Assembly (NCBI GenBank): GCA_964585575.1
Contig: CAZPEM010000144.1
Coordinates: 1 to 8,212 of the forward strand
Length of the DNA stretch: 8,212 nucleotides
Direction of reading: 5' to 3'
Origin: UBA4655 sp964585575
GTDB lineage: Bacteria; Planctomycetota; Planctomycetia; Pirellulales; UBA1268
Shown: piece by piece, positions 1 through 6,942 of the stretch
Layout of the letters: every line of letters starts with the position of its first letter
Position numbering within the stretch: position 1 is the stretch's first letter
Position numbers and translations under genes: made by a program
The notes under the pieces: model-generated
Databases searched by the model: none
The model's input: the letters and a program-made list of their open reading frames with translations, nothing else
Told to the model about the DNA's origin: nothing

Positions 1-116
1 ACGTTGAGGAGCATCAGGCGTATCCTCGCCGTAGCGACGATGCGTCCGCTCCCCCGGCGGCAATGCGGTTTCCTGCAACGAACCCGCACATCGAGTTCGC
101 ACGAACAACGGGACCT
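1..116. other. Flank downstream of clpC, no supported gene
   Basis: I see no gene that can be supported in this stretch. On the minus strand, just after the clpC stop, there is a small inverted repeat (GTTCG/CGAAC, around 95-106) with no T-run, so it is not a convincing terminator. A minus-strand ATG at 14-12, preceded by an AGGA-like box about 8 bases upstream, could be the first codon of another gene leaving the window. Only about five codons are visible, so this stays a possibility. Confidence 0.3.
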
Positions 117-2660
<2,544 letters not shown>

Positions 2661-2701
2661 GGCGGTCTCTCGGTATCCTGTTTCTGGCTGGTCTGGAACG
2701 A

Positions 2702-2730
2702 ATTGTAGGGGTCGGCCCCCCGATTGTCTC
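2702..2730 (-). promoter_or_regulatory. Putative sigma70-type promoter of clpC
   Basis: Read on the minus strand there is a -35-like GAGACA (2730-2725), a spacer of exactly 17 bases, and a -10-like TACAAT (2707-2702). These match the TTGACA/TATAAT consensus at 4 of 6 and 5 of 6 positions. The implied transcript would start near 2695, giving a leader of about 35 bases before the clpC ATG. The spacer contains the short inverted repeat GGGG-N4-CCCC. I see no CIRCE or CtsR-type heat-shock operator here. Confidence 0.5.
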
Positions 2731-2815
2731 GTCTGGTGCGGCGAACGCGGCCGGAACCGGCGTCGTGACACCACTAGCGTCCGCCCGGGGAGCGGGAAGC
2801 GGACTGCATCCGTCT

Positions 2816-3415
2816 TTACGCGGCCCGGGCGAGCGTTGTTCCGCCGGAGCCAGCGCCCGCGGAAACGACCGCACCATCGGCCGACGATCTTTCGGTTCTG
2901 CGGCCGAGCAAGTCAAGCTCCCGCACGATCGCCGATCGCCACGGGGCCCCCGCGTCGCTGCGGGAGAGCTTCTGGATCGCCTCCCTCGCCTCGTCGAGCC
3001 GTCCCACCCGCCTCAGGAGCGTGGCCAGAAGCAGCTGCGATTCCCCGTCGGTCGGAGCGAGTTCGAGCGCGGCCCGCAGCTTCGATTCGGCCGACAGCCA
3101 GTCCCGCGACAGGTAGGCGTCGCGGGCCGCGATGAACATGGCATCGACCGTCGCGTCGCGACCGCTGGGCAGCGCCGGGGGAAACGCCGACACCGCCGAA
3201 ACCGTGGCGACGATCCAGATCGCTGCCGCGGCGGTCCAGAGGCCCACCGCAACCTGCAGATCGACGAGTTCCGTCCAGATGAACGTCGTGAGGATGGCCG
3301 TATCGATCACGACGGCGAACGCGGTCGCGAGCACGAGGCCTGCGGCACTGCCCCGGAGCCAGAGCCATGGCAGGCCGGGCCAGGCGAGCGTCAGGTAGCG
3401 GGCGGAATGGACCAT
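2816..3415 (-). CDS. Small membrane protein with TPR-like C-terminal region
   Basis: I do not recognise a named family. The predicted 199-residue protein has two hydrophobic stretches (about 22-50 and 54-78) that look like a transmembrane hairpin. A soluble region follows (about 95-155) that fits two tetratricopeptide-like helical pairs: the first ends in the typical ALELAPTDGE and the second carries LLRRVGRLDEA. The tail from about 170 is low-complexity and rich in Ser, Gly and Ala. The ATG at 3415-3413 is chosen because it places the hydrophobic segment close to the N-terminus; no clear Shine-Dalgarno precedes it, and upstream in-frame sequence does not look coding. TPRs usually mediate protein contacts, so a membrane-anchored scaffold is a reasonable inference. 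It lies 155 bp upstream of clpC on the same strand, but clpC appears to have its own promoter, so a functional link is unproven. Confidence 0.8.
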   Translation of the reverse strand: MVHSARYLTLAWPGLPWLWLRGSAAGLVLATAFAVVIDTAILTTFIWTELVDLQVAVGLWTAAAAIWIVATVSAVSAFPPALPSGRDATVDAMFIAARDAYLSRDWLSAESKLRAALELAPTDGESQLLLATLLRRVGRLDEAREAIQKLSRSDAGAPWRSAIVRELDLLGRRTERSSADGAVVSAGAGSGGTTLARAA

Positions 3416-3530
3416 GCGGACGAATCGCAACGTTCGCGGCGGGTTGGGGGAGGGAAGTGTAGAAACGTGCCGGGGGCCGGGAAACGGCGGTTTTGCGTGA
3501 TCGACTCCGCCCCGAGGGTACAACTTCTGC

Positions 3531-4799
3531 ATGAAGGAGCCGCGAGAAACTGAACCGGACGGGCAGGCTGGGCTGGACACGTCGGCTGCCTGGCGGGCGT
3601 TCGACGCGGTCGCCAATCGGGCCGCCGAGGCGATCCGCGTCGTGGAGGATGTCCTCAGATTCATGCTCGACGACAGGACGCTGTCGTCGGAGGCGAAGCA
3701 GCTGCGGCACGACCTTTCGGCGGCGGTCGCCTCTGCCGGAAGGGAGCGTGCCGTGCTCGCCCGCGACGTCGCCGGAGATGTCGGCACCGACCTCGTGGCC
3801 GCGCGACCGCTTGCACGCCGCACCGCCTCCGACCTGCTTGCGGCCAATGCGGCACGGGGTGGCCAGGCGATCCGGTCGCTCGGGGAGATCGCGGCGATGG
3901 TCGCCCCGGCGCAGGCCGCGGCCTTCGACCCGCTGCGATACCGGCTCTATGCGATCGAGAGAAACGCGGCCCTCGCGATCCGTTCCCGCGGCCGGCTCGA
4001 GGGTGTCGGGATGTGTGTGCTCGTCGACGGTCGCGAGAGTGAAGCGGCTTTTGGCTGGCTCGTCACGAGCCTGCTCGAAGCCGGGGTGCGGATGATCCAG
4101 CTTCGCGACAAGGCATTGCCGACACCCGAACTGCTGTCGCGGGCCCGCCAGGCCGTCGCCATTGCCAGGCGGTTTGGAGCGATCGTGATCGTCAACGACC
4201 GGGTCGATGTCGCCCTCGCGGCGAGCGCCGATGGCGCCCATGTGGGCGAGACGGACCTGCCGACCCGCGACGCACGGCGGCTGCTCGGGCCGGACCGGCT
4301 CCTCGGCCGCACGGCGCATTCGATGGAGGAGCTTCGCGCGGCGGTGGCCGACGGCGCCGACTATCTCGGCGTCGGCCCCTGCTTCGAGAGCCCGACCAAG
4401 GCATTCGGCTCGTTCGCCGACCGGGCGTTCCTCGCGGAGGCGGCGAAGGCCACGGCGCTGCCCGTCTTTGCGATCGGCGGGATCACGGTGGATCGGCTCG
4501 CTGAACTCGCCTCGCTCGGGTTCCGCCGCGTGGCGGTCGCCTCGGCCGTGACGTCGGCCGCCGACCCGGCCGCCGCCGCCGCCGAACTGCAGGCTGAAAC
4601 ACTGCAGNNNNNNNNNNNNNNNNNNNNNNNNNNNNNNNNNNNNNNNNNNNNNNNNNNNNNNNNNNNNNNNNNNNNNNNNNNNNNNNNNNNNNNNNNNNNN
4701 NNNNNNNCTGAAACACTGCAGCCTGAAACACTGCAGCCTGAAACAACACTGCAGGCTGTGGCTACAGCTAGGACATCTGCAGCGCCTCGACGCTGTTGA
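3531..4799 (+). CDS. thiE: Bifunctional ThiD2-ThiE thiamin phosphate synthase
   Basis: This is a thiamin biosynthesis fusion. Residues about 20-148 match the ThiD2 domain, an HMP-phosphate kinase often fused to ThiE; visible landmarks are NRAAEAIRVVEDVLRF, LRHDL, RDVAGDVGT and LRYRLYAIE. Residues about 158-352 are ThiE, a TIM-barrel enzyme joining HMP-PP to thiazole phosphate to give thiamin phosphate. Its motifs are IQLRDK (189-194), VNDRVDVA (221-228), GAHVGETDLP (235-244), GRTAHS (259-264), GVGPCFESPTK (280-290) and AIGGIT (314-319). Both halves look intact. The recognisable ThiE fold ends near residue 352; beyond it the frame continues through a 15-bp repeat encoding ETLQP units, an assembly gap, and a stop at 4797-4799, so the true C-terminus is uncertain. 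The start ATG has no clear Shine-Dalgarno. I see no TPP riboswitch in the 115 bp upstream. Confidence 0.93.
   Translation: MKEPRETEPDGQAGLDTSAAWRAFDAVANRAAEAIRVVEDVLRFMLDDRTLSSEAKQLRHDLSAAVASAGRERAVLARDVAGDVGTDLVAARPLARRTASDLLAANAARGGQAIRSLGEIAAMVAPAQAAAFDPLRYRLYAIERNAALAIRSRGRLEGVGMCVLVDGRESEAAFGWLVTSLLEAGVRMIQLRDKALPTPELLSRARQAVAIARRFGAIVIVNDRVDVALAASADGAHVGETDLPTRDARRLLGPDRLLGRTAHSMEELRAAVADGADYLGVGPCFESPTKAFGSFADRAFLAEAAKATALPVFAIGGITVDRLAELASLGFRRVAVASAVTSAADPAAAAAELQAETLQXXXXXXXXXXXXXXXXXXXXXXXXXXXXXXXXXXETLQPETLQPETTLQAVATARTSAAPRRC
4587..4754. repeat. 15-bp minisatellite (CTGAAACACTGCAG units) around assembly gap
   Basis: The unit CTGAAACACTGCAG is visible before the gap at 4594-4607 and after it at 4708-4721 and 4723-4736, with single-base linkers giving a 15-bp period. 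A longer variant at 4738-4754 has an extra ACA. A lone CTGCAG at 4587-4592 precedes the first unit. Fifteen is a multiple of three, so in the thiE frame each unit adds Glu-Thr-Leu-Gln-Pro, and the three-base insertion also keeps frame. CTGCAG is its own reverse complement, so neighbouring units can pair as 6-bp stems with 9-base loops. The true copy number is hidden by the N run. Confidence 0.9.
4608..4707. other. Assembly gap of exactly 100 Ns
   Basis: There are exactly 100 consecutive Ns, a common placeholder for a gap of unknown size. The same tandem repeat flanks it on both sides, so the assembler most likely failed on the repeat. The real length is probably a whole number of 15-bp units plus one linker base, but this cannot be seen. 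Other sequence could also be missing here. Confidence 0.97.
4755..4768. other. Short hairpin at the thiE/orphan convergent junction
   Basis: GCTGT and ACAGC form a 5-bp stem around a 4-base loop, right after the last repeat unit and touching the stop codon of the minus-strand orphan. There is no T-run on either strand, so on its own it is a weak terminator candidate. Together with the neighbouring self-pairing repeats it could add structure to both converging transcripts. Confidence 0.25.
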
Positions 4800-4980
4800 T
4801 GTGGATCAGAGAGCAGTGGACGGTTCGGTCTTCATCGGGGAACCCGATGATGGCCTTCGTCTTCAGCACCATCAGGCATTCCGGGTGTCGCACCTCGTGG
4901 GTTTCGCCATTGGAGAGGCGGATCAGGAACGGCTCGAACGGCTGGCGGTGAATGAATTCTCGAAGGGCATCTGCGTTCAT
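4768..4980 (-). CDS. Small conserved-looking hypothetical protein (70 aa)
   Basis: The function is unknown. The 70-residue protein has no signal peptide or membrane segment. It starts MNADALREFIHRQPFEPF, followed by alternating hydrophobic residues that suggest a small beta-rich fold, with motifs LSNGETHEVRHPE and DRTVHCSLIHINSVEAL. From memory this style (PFEPF, then NG..HEV.HPE, ending in V.SIEAL-like) is common among short, often multi-copy hypothetical proteins in planctomycetes; I cannot confirm this here. The gene is well supported by a strong Shine-Dalgarno (AAAGGAG, 9 bases before the ATG), better than most genes in the window. By eye its base composition is less GC-rich than its neighbours, which may point to separate ancestry. 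It lies 42 bp after the TlpA-like gene on the same strand, so co-transcription is possible. Its 3' end overlaps the thiE reading frame by 32 bp in convergent orientation. Confidence 0.8.
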   Translation of the reverse strand: MNADALREFIHRQPFEPFLIRLSNGETHEVRHPECLMVLKTKAIIGFPDEDRTVHCSLIHINSVEALQMS

Positions 4981-4989
4981 GAAGCGAAG

Positions 4990-4996
4990 CTCCTTT
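4990..4996 (-). promoter_or_regulatory. Strong ribosome binding site of the 70-aa orphan
   Basis: Read on the minus strand, AAAGGAG lies 9 bases before the ATG at 4980-4978. This is close to the ideal anti-16S match and fixes the start. It stands out because most neighbouring genes have only partial sites or none. Confidence 0.8.
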
Positions 4997-5022
4997 CAGA
5001 AAAGCCGGATTGATACATGCGT

Positions 5023-5682
5023 TCAGTATGGGCTCCCCGCGGTGGATCGCAAGAGCGTGACCACCGCGGTGGCCATGTCGGCCTCGTCGCGGGAACGGTA
5101 GCCGACCCAGACCTGACGCACGGTCGCGTCGGGGCCGATGAGGTAGGTCGTCGGGTAGGCGGAGAAGTCCATCGTCGCGGCGAACTGGAAACGGGTGCGG
5201 CCGTCGGGGTCGGCCCAGGGAACGAGCTCGAGCTTCCGCTCCCGCAGGAACGAGAGCGTTTCCTCGCGAATCACGTCGAGGTCGTCCCTCGGCCCCGTGC
5301 CGCAGGAAACGGCCACGAACTGGAACCGCGGCTCGTCGGCGAGCCGGGCGGCCAGCCGCACCATGCCGGGCAGCTCGCGGCGGCAGGGAGGGCACCACGT
5401 GCCCCAGAAGTTGAGGAGCGTGACCTTGCCCTCGAGCGGCGGTCCGGCGTCCGCCTCCGGGGCGGCAACTCCATCAGCGGCATCTCGACGCGGAGATACG
5501 ACGAGTGGAGACAGGTCGACCAGCGGCTTCAGTTCGAGCGGCTTGACCCTCCGTCCGATCGCGATGTGCGTGGTGGAGCCGCCCGGGCCACAGCCAGAGA
5601 TCGTCGCGACGGTGGCCGCCAAGCCCCAGGCGACGGCCGCGGCGGCGAGGCTCGAACTGGTCCTTCGCGGGTGTCGTGTCAT
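5023..5682 (-). CDS. TlpA-like thioredoxin-fold lipoprotein
   Basis: This is an exported thiol-disulfide protein of the TlpA/ResA type, 219 residues from the ATG at 5682-5680. That start gives a classic lipoprotein signal: basic MTRHPRR, a hydrophobic Ala-rich stretch, and lipobox ISGC with the lipidated Cys at 31. An in-frame ATG 12 codons upstream would put extra residues before this signal and overlap the upstream gene's ribosome site. After a Pro/Asp/Ala-rich linker the thioredoxin domain begins near 85 (GKVTLLNFWGTWCPPCRREL), with active-site cysteines C97 and C100 and the cis-proline in YPTTYLIG (P177). Family members reduce disulfides outside the cytoplasm, for example in cytochrome c maturation, or serve general redox roles; the client here is unknown. 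An extra Cys at 127 (VAVSCGTG) is noted. No cytochrome maturation genes are adjacent. Confidence 0.9.
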   Translation of the reverse strand: MTRHPRRTSSSLAAAAVAWGLAATVATISGCGPGGSTTHIAIGRRVKPLELKPLVDLSPLVVSPRRDAADGVAAPEADAGPPLEGKVTLLNFWGTWCPPCRRELPGMVRLAARLADEPRFQFVAVSCGTGPRDDLDVIREETLSFLRERKLELVPWADPDGRTRFQFAATMDFSAYPTTYLIGPDATVRQVWVGYRSRDEADMATAVVTLLRSTAGSPY

Positions 5683-5710
5683 GATCGGTGGTACCGTACG
5701 GATTCTTCCT

Positions 5711-5714
5711 GGAG
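5711..5714 (+). promoter_or_regulatory. Ribosome binding site selecting the CYTH gene GTG start
   Basis: GGAG lies 9 bases before the GTG at 5724. This favours that codon over the in-frame GTG at 5688, which has no such site and would add 12 residues before the conserved domain start. Confidence 0.6.
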
Positions 5715-5723
5715 CCAAGGCCA

Positions 5724-6320
5724 GTGTACGAAGTCGAGATGAAGTTTCCCGTCGAGGACGCCGCCGCGATCGAGTCGCGGCTGCTCGCCCTCGGTGCGGC
5801 GAGTCGCGGGACCGTGTCGCAGCTCGACCGCTACTTCAACCATCCCTGCCGCGACTTCGCCCATACCGACGAGGCCGTGCGGCTGCGGCAGGTCGCGGAA
5901 AGGGTGGAGCTCACCTACAAGGGCCCGCGGGTCGATGCCGTCACGAAGACCCGACGCGAGCACTCGCTGCCGCTGGCGGCGCCAGACACCTTCGGCGGGC
6001 CTCGCTCAACCGTCGAGGCGTGGACGGGCCTGCTCGTGTCGCTCGGCTTTCGCGTCGTCGCCGAGGTCTCGAAGGACCGGACGGTGTTCTCGATCGATCG
6101 GGGATCGCTTGCGGTCGAGATCGCGATCGACACGGTCGCCGGTCTCGGGGCGTTCGTGGAGCTCGAACTGCTTGCCGAGGAGGCGGGCCTCGACGCGGCG
6201 CGGGACTGCCTCCGTGATCTCGCCCGCGAGCTCGGCCTGACGGCGTCGGAACGCCGCAGTTATCTCGAGCTCCTCTTGGAGGGCCGCGGCGGGGAAGCCG
6301 GTGGTTCCGCGGGAAGCTGA
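5724..6320 (+). CDS. CYTH-domain protein, CyaB-like (class IV adenylyl cyclase type)
   Basis: This is a CYTH-fold triphosphate tunnel protein of 198 residues. The signature ExExK is at the extreme N-terminus (E3, E5, K7 in YEVEMKFPV), followed by the expected charged tunnel residues: D35-R-Y, VRLR (52-55), the lysine in LTYKGPR (K66), KTRRE (75-79), VEIAID (131-136) and FVELEL (144-149), ending with the helical RSYLELLL typical of CyaB-like members. The GTG start at 5724 is chosen because it places ExExK at the N-terminus and has GGAG 9 bases upstream. The family includes class IV adenylyl cyclases, thiamin triphosphatases and inorganic triphosphatases; which reaction applies cannot be read from sequence alone. 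It is divergent from the TlpA-like lipoprotein gene with only 41 bp between start codons, so the two promoters must be very close or overlap. The nearby thiE makes a thiamin-phosphate role tempting, but this is only proximity. Confidence 0.88.
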   Translation: MYEVEMKFPVEDAAAIESRLLALGAASRGTVSQLDRYFNHPCRDFAHTDEAVRLRQVAERVELTYKGPRVDAVTKTRREHSLPLAAPDTFGGPRSTVEAWTGLLVSLGFRVVAEVSKDRTVFSIDRGSLAVEIAIDTVAGLGAFVELELLAEEAGLDAARDCLRDLARELGLTASERRSYLELLLEGRGGEAGGSAGS

Positions 6321-6344
6321 CCTTTTCCAGCCGGGATATGCCGG

Positions 6345-6374
6345 TTGCGTCGGGGTGGGAATGGCCCCTATCAT
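6345..6374 (+). promoter_or_regulatory. Possible promoter of the double-cysteine protein gene
   Basis: TTGCGT (6345-6350) and TATCAT (6369-6374) are separated by 18 bases. The -10 matches consensus at 5 of 6 positions, the -35 at only 3 of 6. A transcript would start near 6381, leaving a leader of about 60 bases. Confidence 0.35.
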
Positions 6375-6427
6375 TTTCAGACCGTTCGTCGCACCGTTCG
6401 CGGCATTCGGGTTCTCGGAATCACGGT

Positions 6428-6431
6428 GGAG
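6428..6431 (+). promoter_or_regulatory. Ribosome binding site of the double-cysteine protein
   Basis: GGAG lies 10 bases before the ATG at 6442. It supports this ATG over in-frame upstream starts at 6301 and 6361, which would place an unrelated segment before the signal peptide. Confidence 0.55.
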
Positions 6432-6441
6432 CAAATCGAAC

Positions 6442-6876
6442 ATGAAGAACACTCTCATGGCCCTCTCGGTGTCCGTCCTGCTGGTCGTCGGCACCATCGC
6501 CATCGCGGCGGTCAAGGCCCCGGGCGACGTGAAGTGCCCCATCTCGGGAGGCGCGGCGAAGGCCGACAAGTCGGTGAAGTACGACGGCGGCAACGTCTAC
6601 TTCTGCTGTGGCAACTGCCCGAAGGCGTTCGAGTCGAACCCCACGAAGTTCGCGGCGAAGGCCCACCAGCAGATGGTGGCCACCGGTGAGCTGAAGCAGA
6701 CGGGCTGCCCTTTCAGCGGCAACCCGGTGAAACCCGACACGATGATCTCGATCGGCGACGCGGAGGTCGGCTTCTGCTGCAACAACTGCAAGGGCAAGGT
6801 CGAGAAGGCCTCGGCCGACGAGCAGGTCGAGATGGTCTTCAAGGACATCTCGAAGGGGTTCCAGGCGGCAAAGTGA
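6442..6876 (+). CDS. Exported protein with two CP-SG / FCC-NC cysteine modules
   Basis: This is a predicted secreted or membrane-tethered protein of 144 residues with a likely metal-binding role. The first 23 residues form a signal peptide or anchor (MKNTLMALSVSVLLVVGTIA, then IAA). Two copies of one module follow: KCPISGG...YFCCGNC (C32, C55, C56, C59) and GCPFSGN...GFCCNNC (C89, C112, C113, C116). The spacing from first to second cysteine is 23 residues in both, and the copies are offset by 57 residues, so this is an internal duplication. The CP-SG plus CC-NC pattern resembles YHS/TRASH-type heavy-metal domains; copper or zinc binding is an inference. The start at 6442 is chosen for the signal peptide and the GGAG site. 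A strong terminator follows, so it is probably a single-gene transcript. Confidence 0.85.
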   Translation: MKNTLMALSVSVLLVVGTIAIAAVKAPGDVKCPISGGAAKADKSVKYDGGNVYFCCGNCPKAFESNPTKFAAKAHQQMVATGELKQTGCPFSGNPVKPDTMISIGDAEVGFCCNNCKGKVEKASADEQVEMVFKDISKGFQAAK

Positions 6877-6884
6877 CCTAGGTC
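6875..6884. other. 10-bp perfect palindrome overlapping a stop codon
   Basis: GACCTAGGTC is a perfect palindrome covering the last two bases of the stop codon of the double-cysteine gene and the first bases after it. It could be a protein-binding site, but no second copy is seen and chance is a fair explanation. Confidence 0.2.
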
Positions 6885-6905
6885 GCCGGATCCGTTTTCC
6901 GCATA

Positions 6906-6942
6906 CTCCGTTCGGGACCGCCGAGTCCCGAACGGAGTTTTT
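6906..6942 (+). terminator. Intrinsic terminator directly abutting the lpxB start codon
   Basis: CTCCGTTCGGGAC (6906-6918) and GTCCCGAACGGAG (6925-6937) form a perfect 13-bp stem around the 6-base loop CGCCGA; A6905 and T6938 add a 14th pair. Five Ts (6938-6942) follow immediately. This is a textbook rho-independent terminator for the double-cysteine gene on the plus strand. The minus strand has no matching T-run, so it works in one direction. The next base is the A of the lpxB ATG. Confidence 0.92.
6934..6937 (+). promoter_or_regulatory. lpxB ribosome binding site inside the terminator stem
   Basis: GGAG forms the end of the terminator's 3' arm and sits 5 bases before the lpxB ATG. It is the only Shine-Dalgarno-like sequence near that start. 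When the hairpin is folded, this site is paired with CTCC at 6906-6909. Confidence 0.55.

Noticed and set aside
3456..3484. Promoter for the TPR membrane protein gene (minus TTTCCC, 17 bases, TACACT)
   Set aside because: The -35 matches consensus at only about 3 of 6 positions and the spacing fits by chance easily; not strong enough to list.
3416..3530. TPP riboswitch upstream of thiE
   Set aside because: None of the conserved THI-box segments (such as the CTGAGA core) is visible in the 115 bp before the start; only a weak TACAAC box close to the ATG is present.
2913..4319. 468-residue minus-strand frame across the TPR gene and thiE
   Set aside because: It crosses two real genes in another frame, and its translation lacks any domain and shows the Arg/Gly/Pro composition of a shadow.
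4587..4754. CRISPR array
   Set aside because: The units are 15 bp and directly adjacent with one-base linkers; there are no unique spacers and no cas genes, so this is a minisatellite.
4587..4980. Mobile element insertion at the thiE 3' end
   Set aside because: No transposase, terminal inverted repeats or target duplication can be seen; the gap could hide one, but nothing supports it.
5688..5723. Upstream GTG start of the CYTH gene at 5688
   Set aside because: It lacks a ribosome site and adds 12 residues before the N-terminal ExExK motif; the GTG at 5724 has GGAG at 9 bases.
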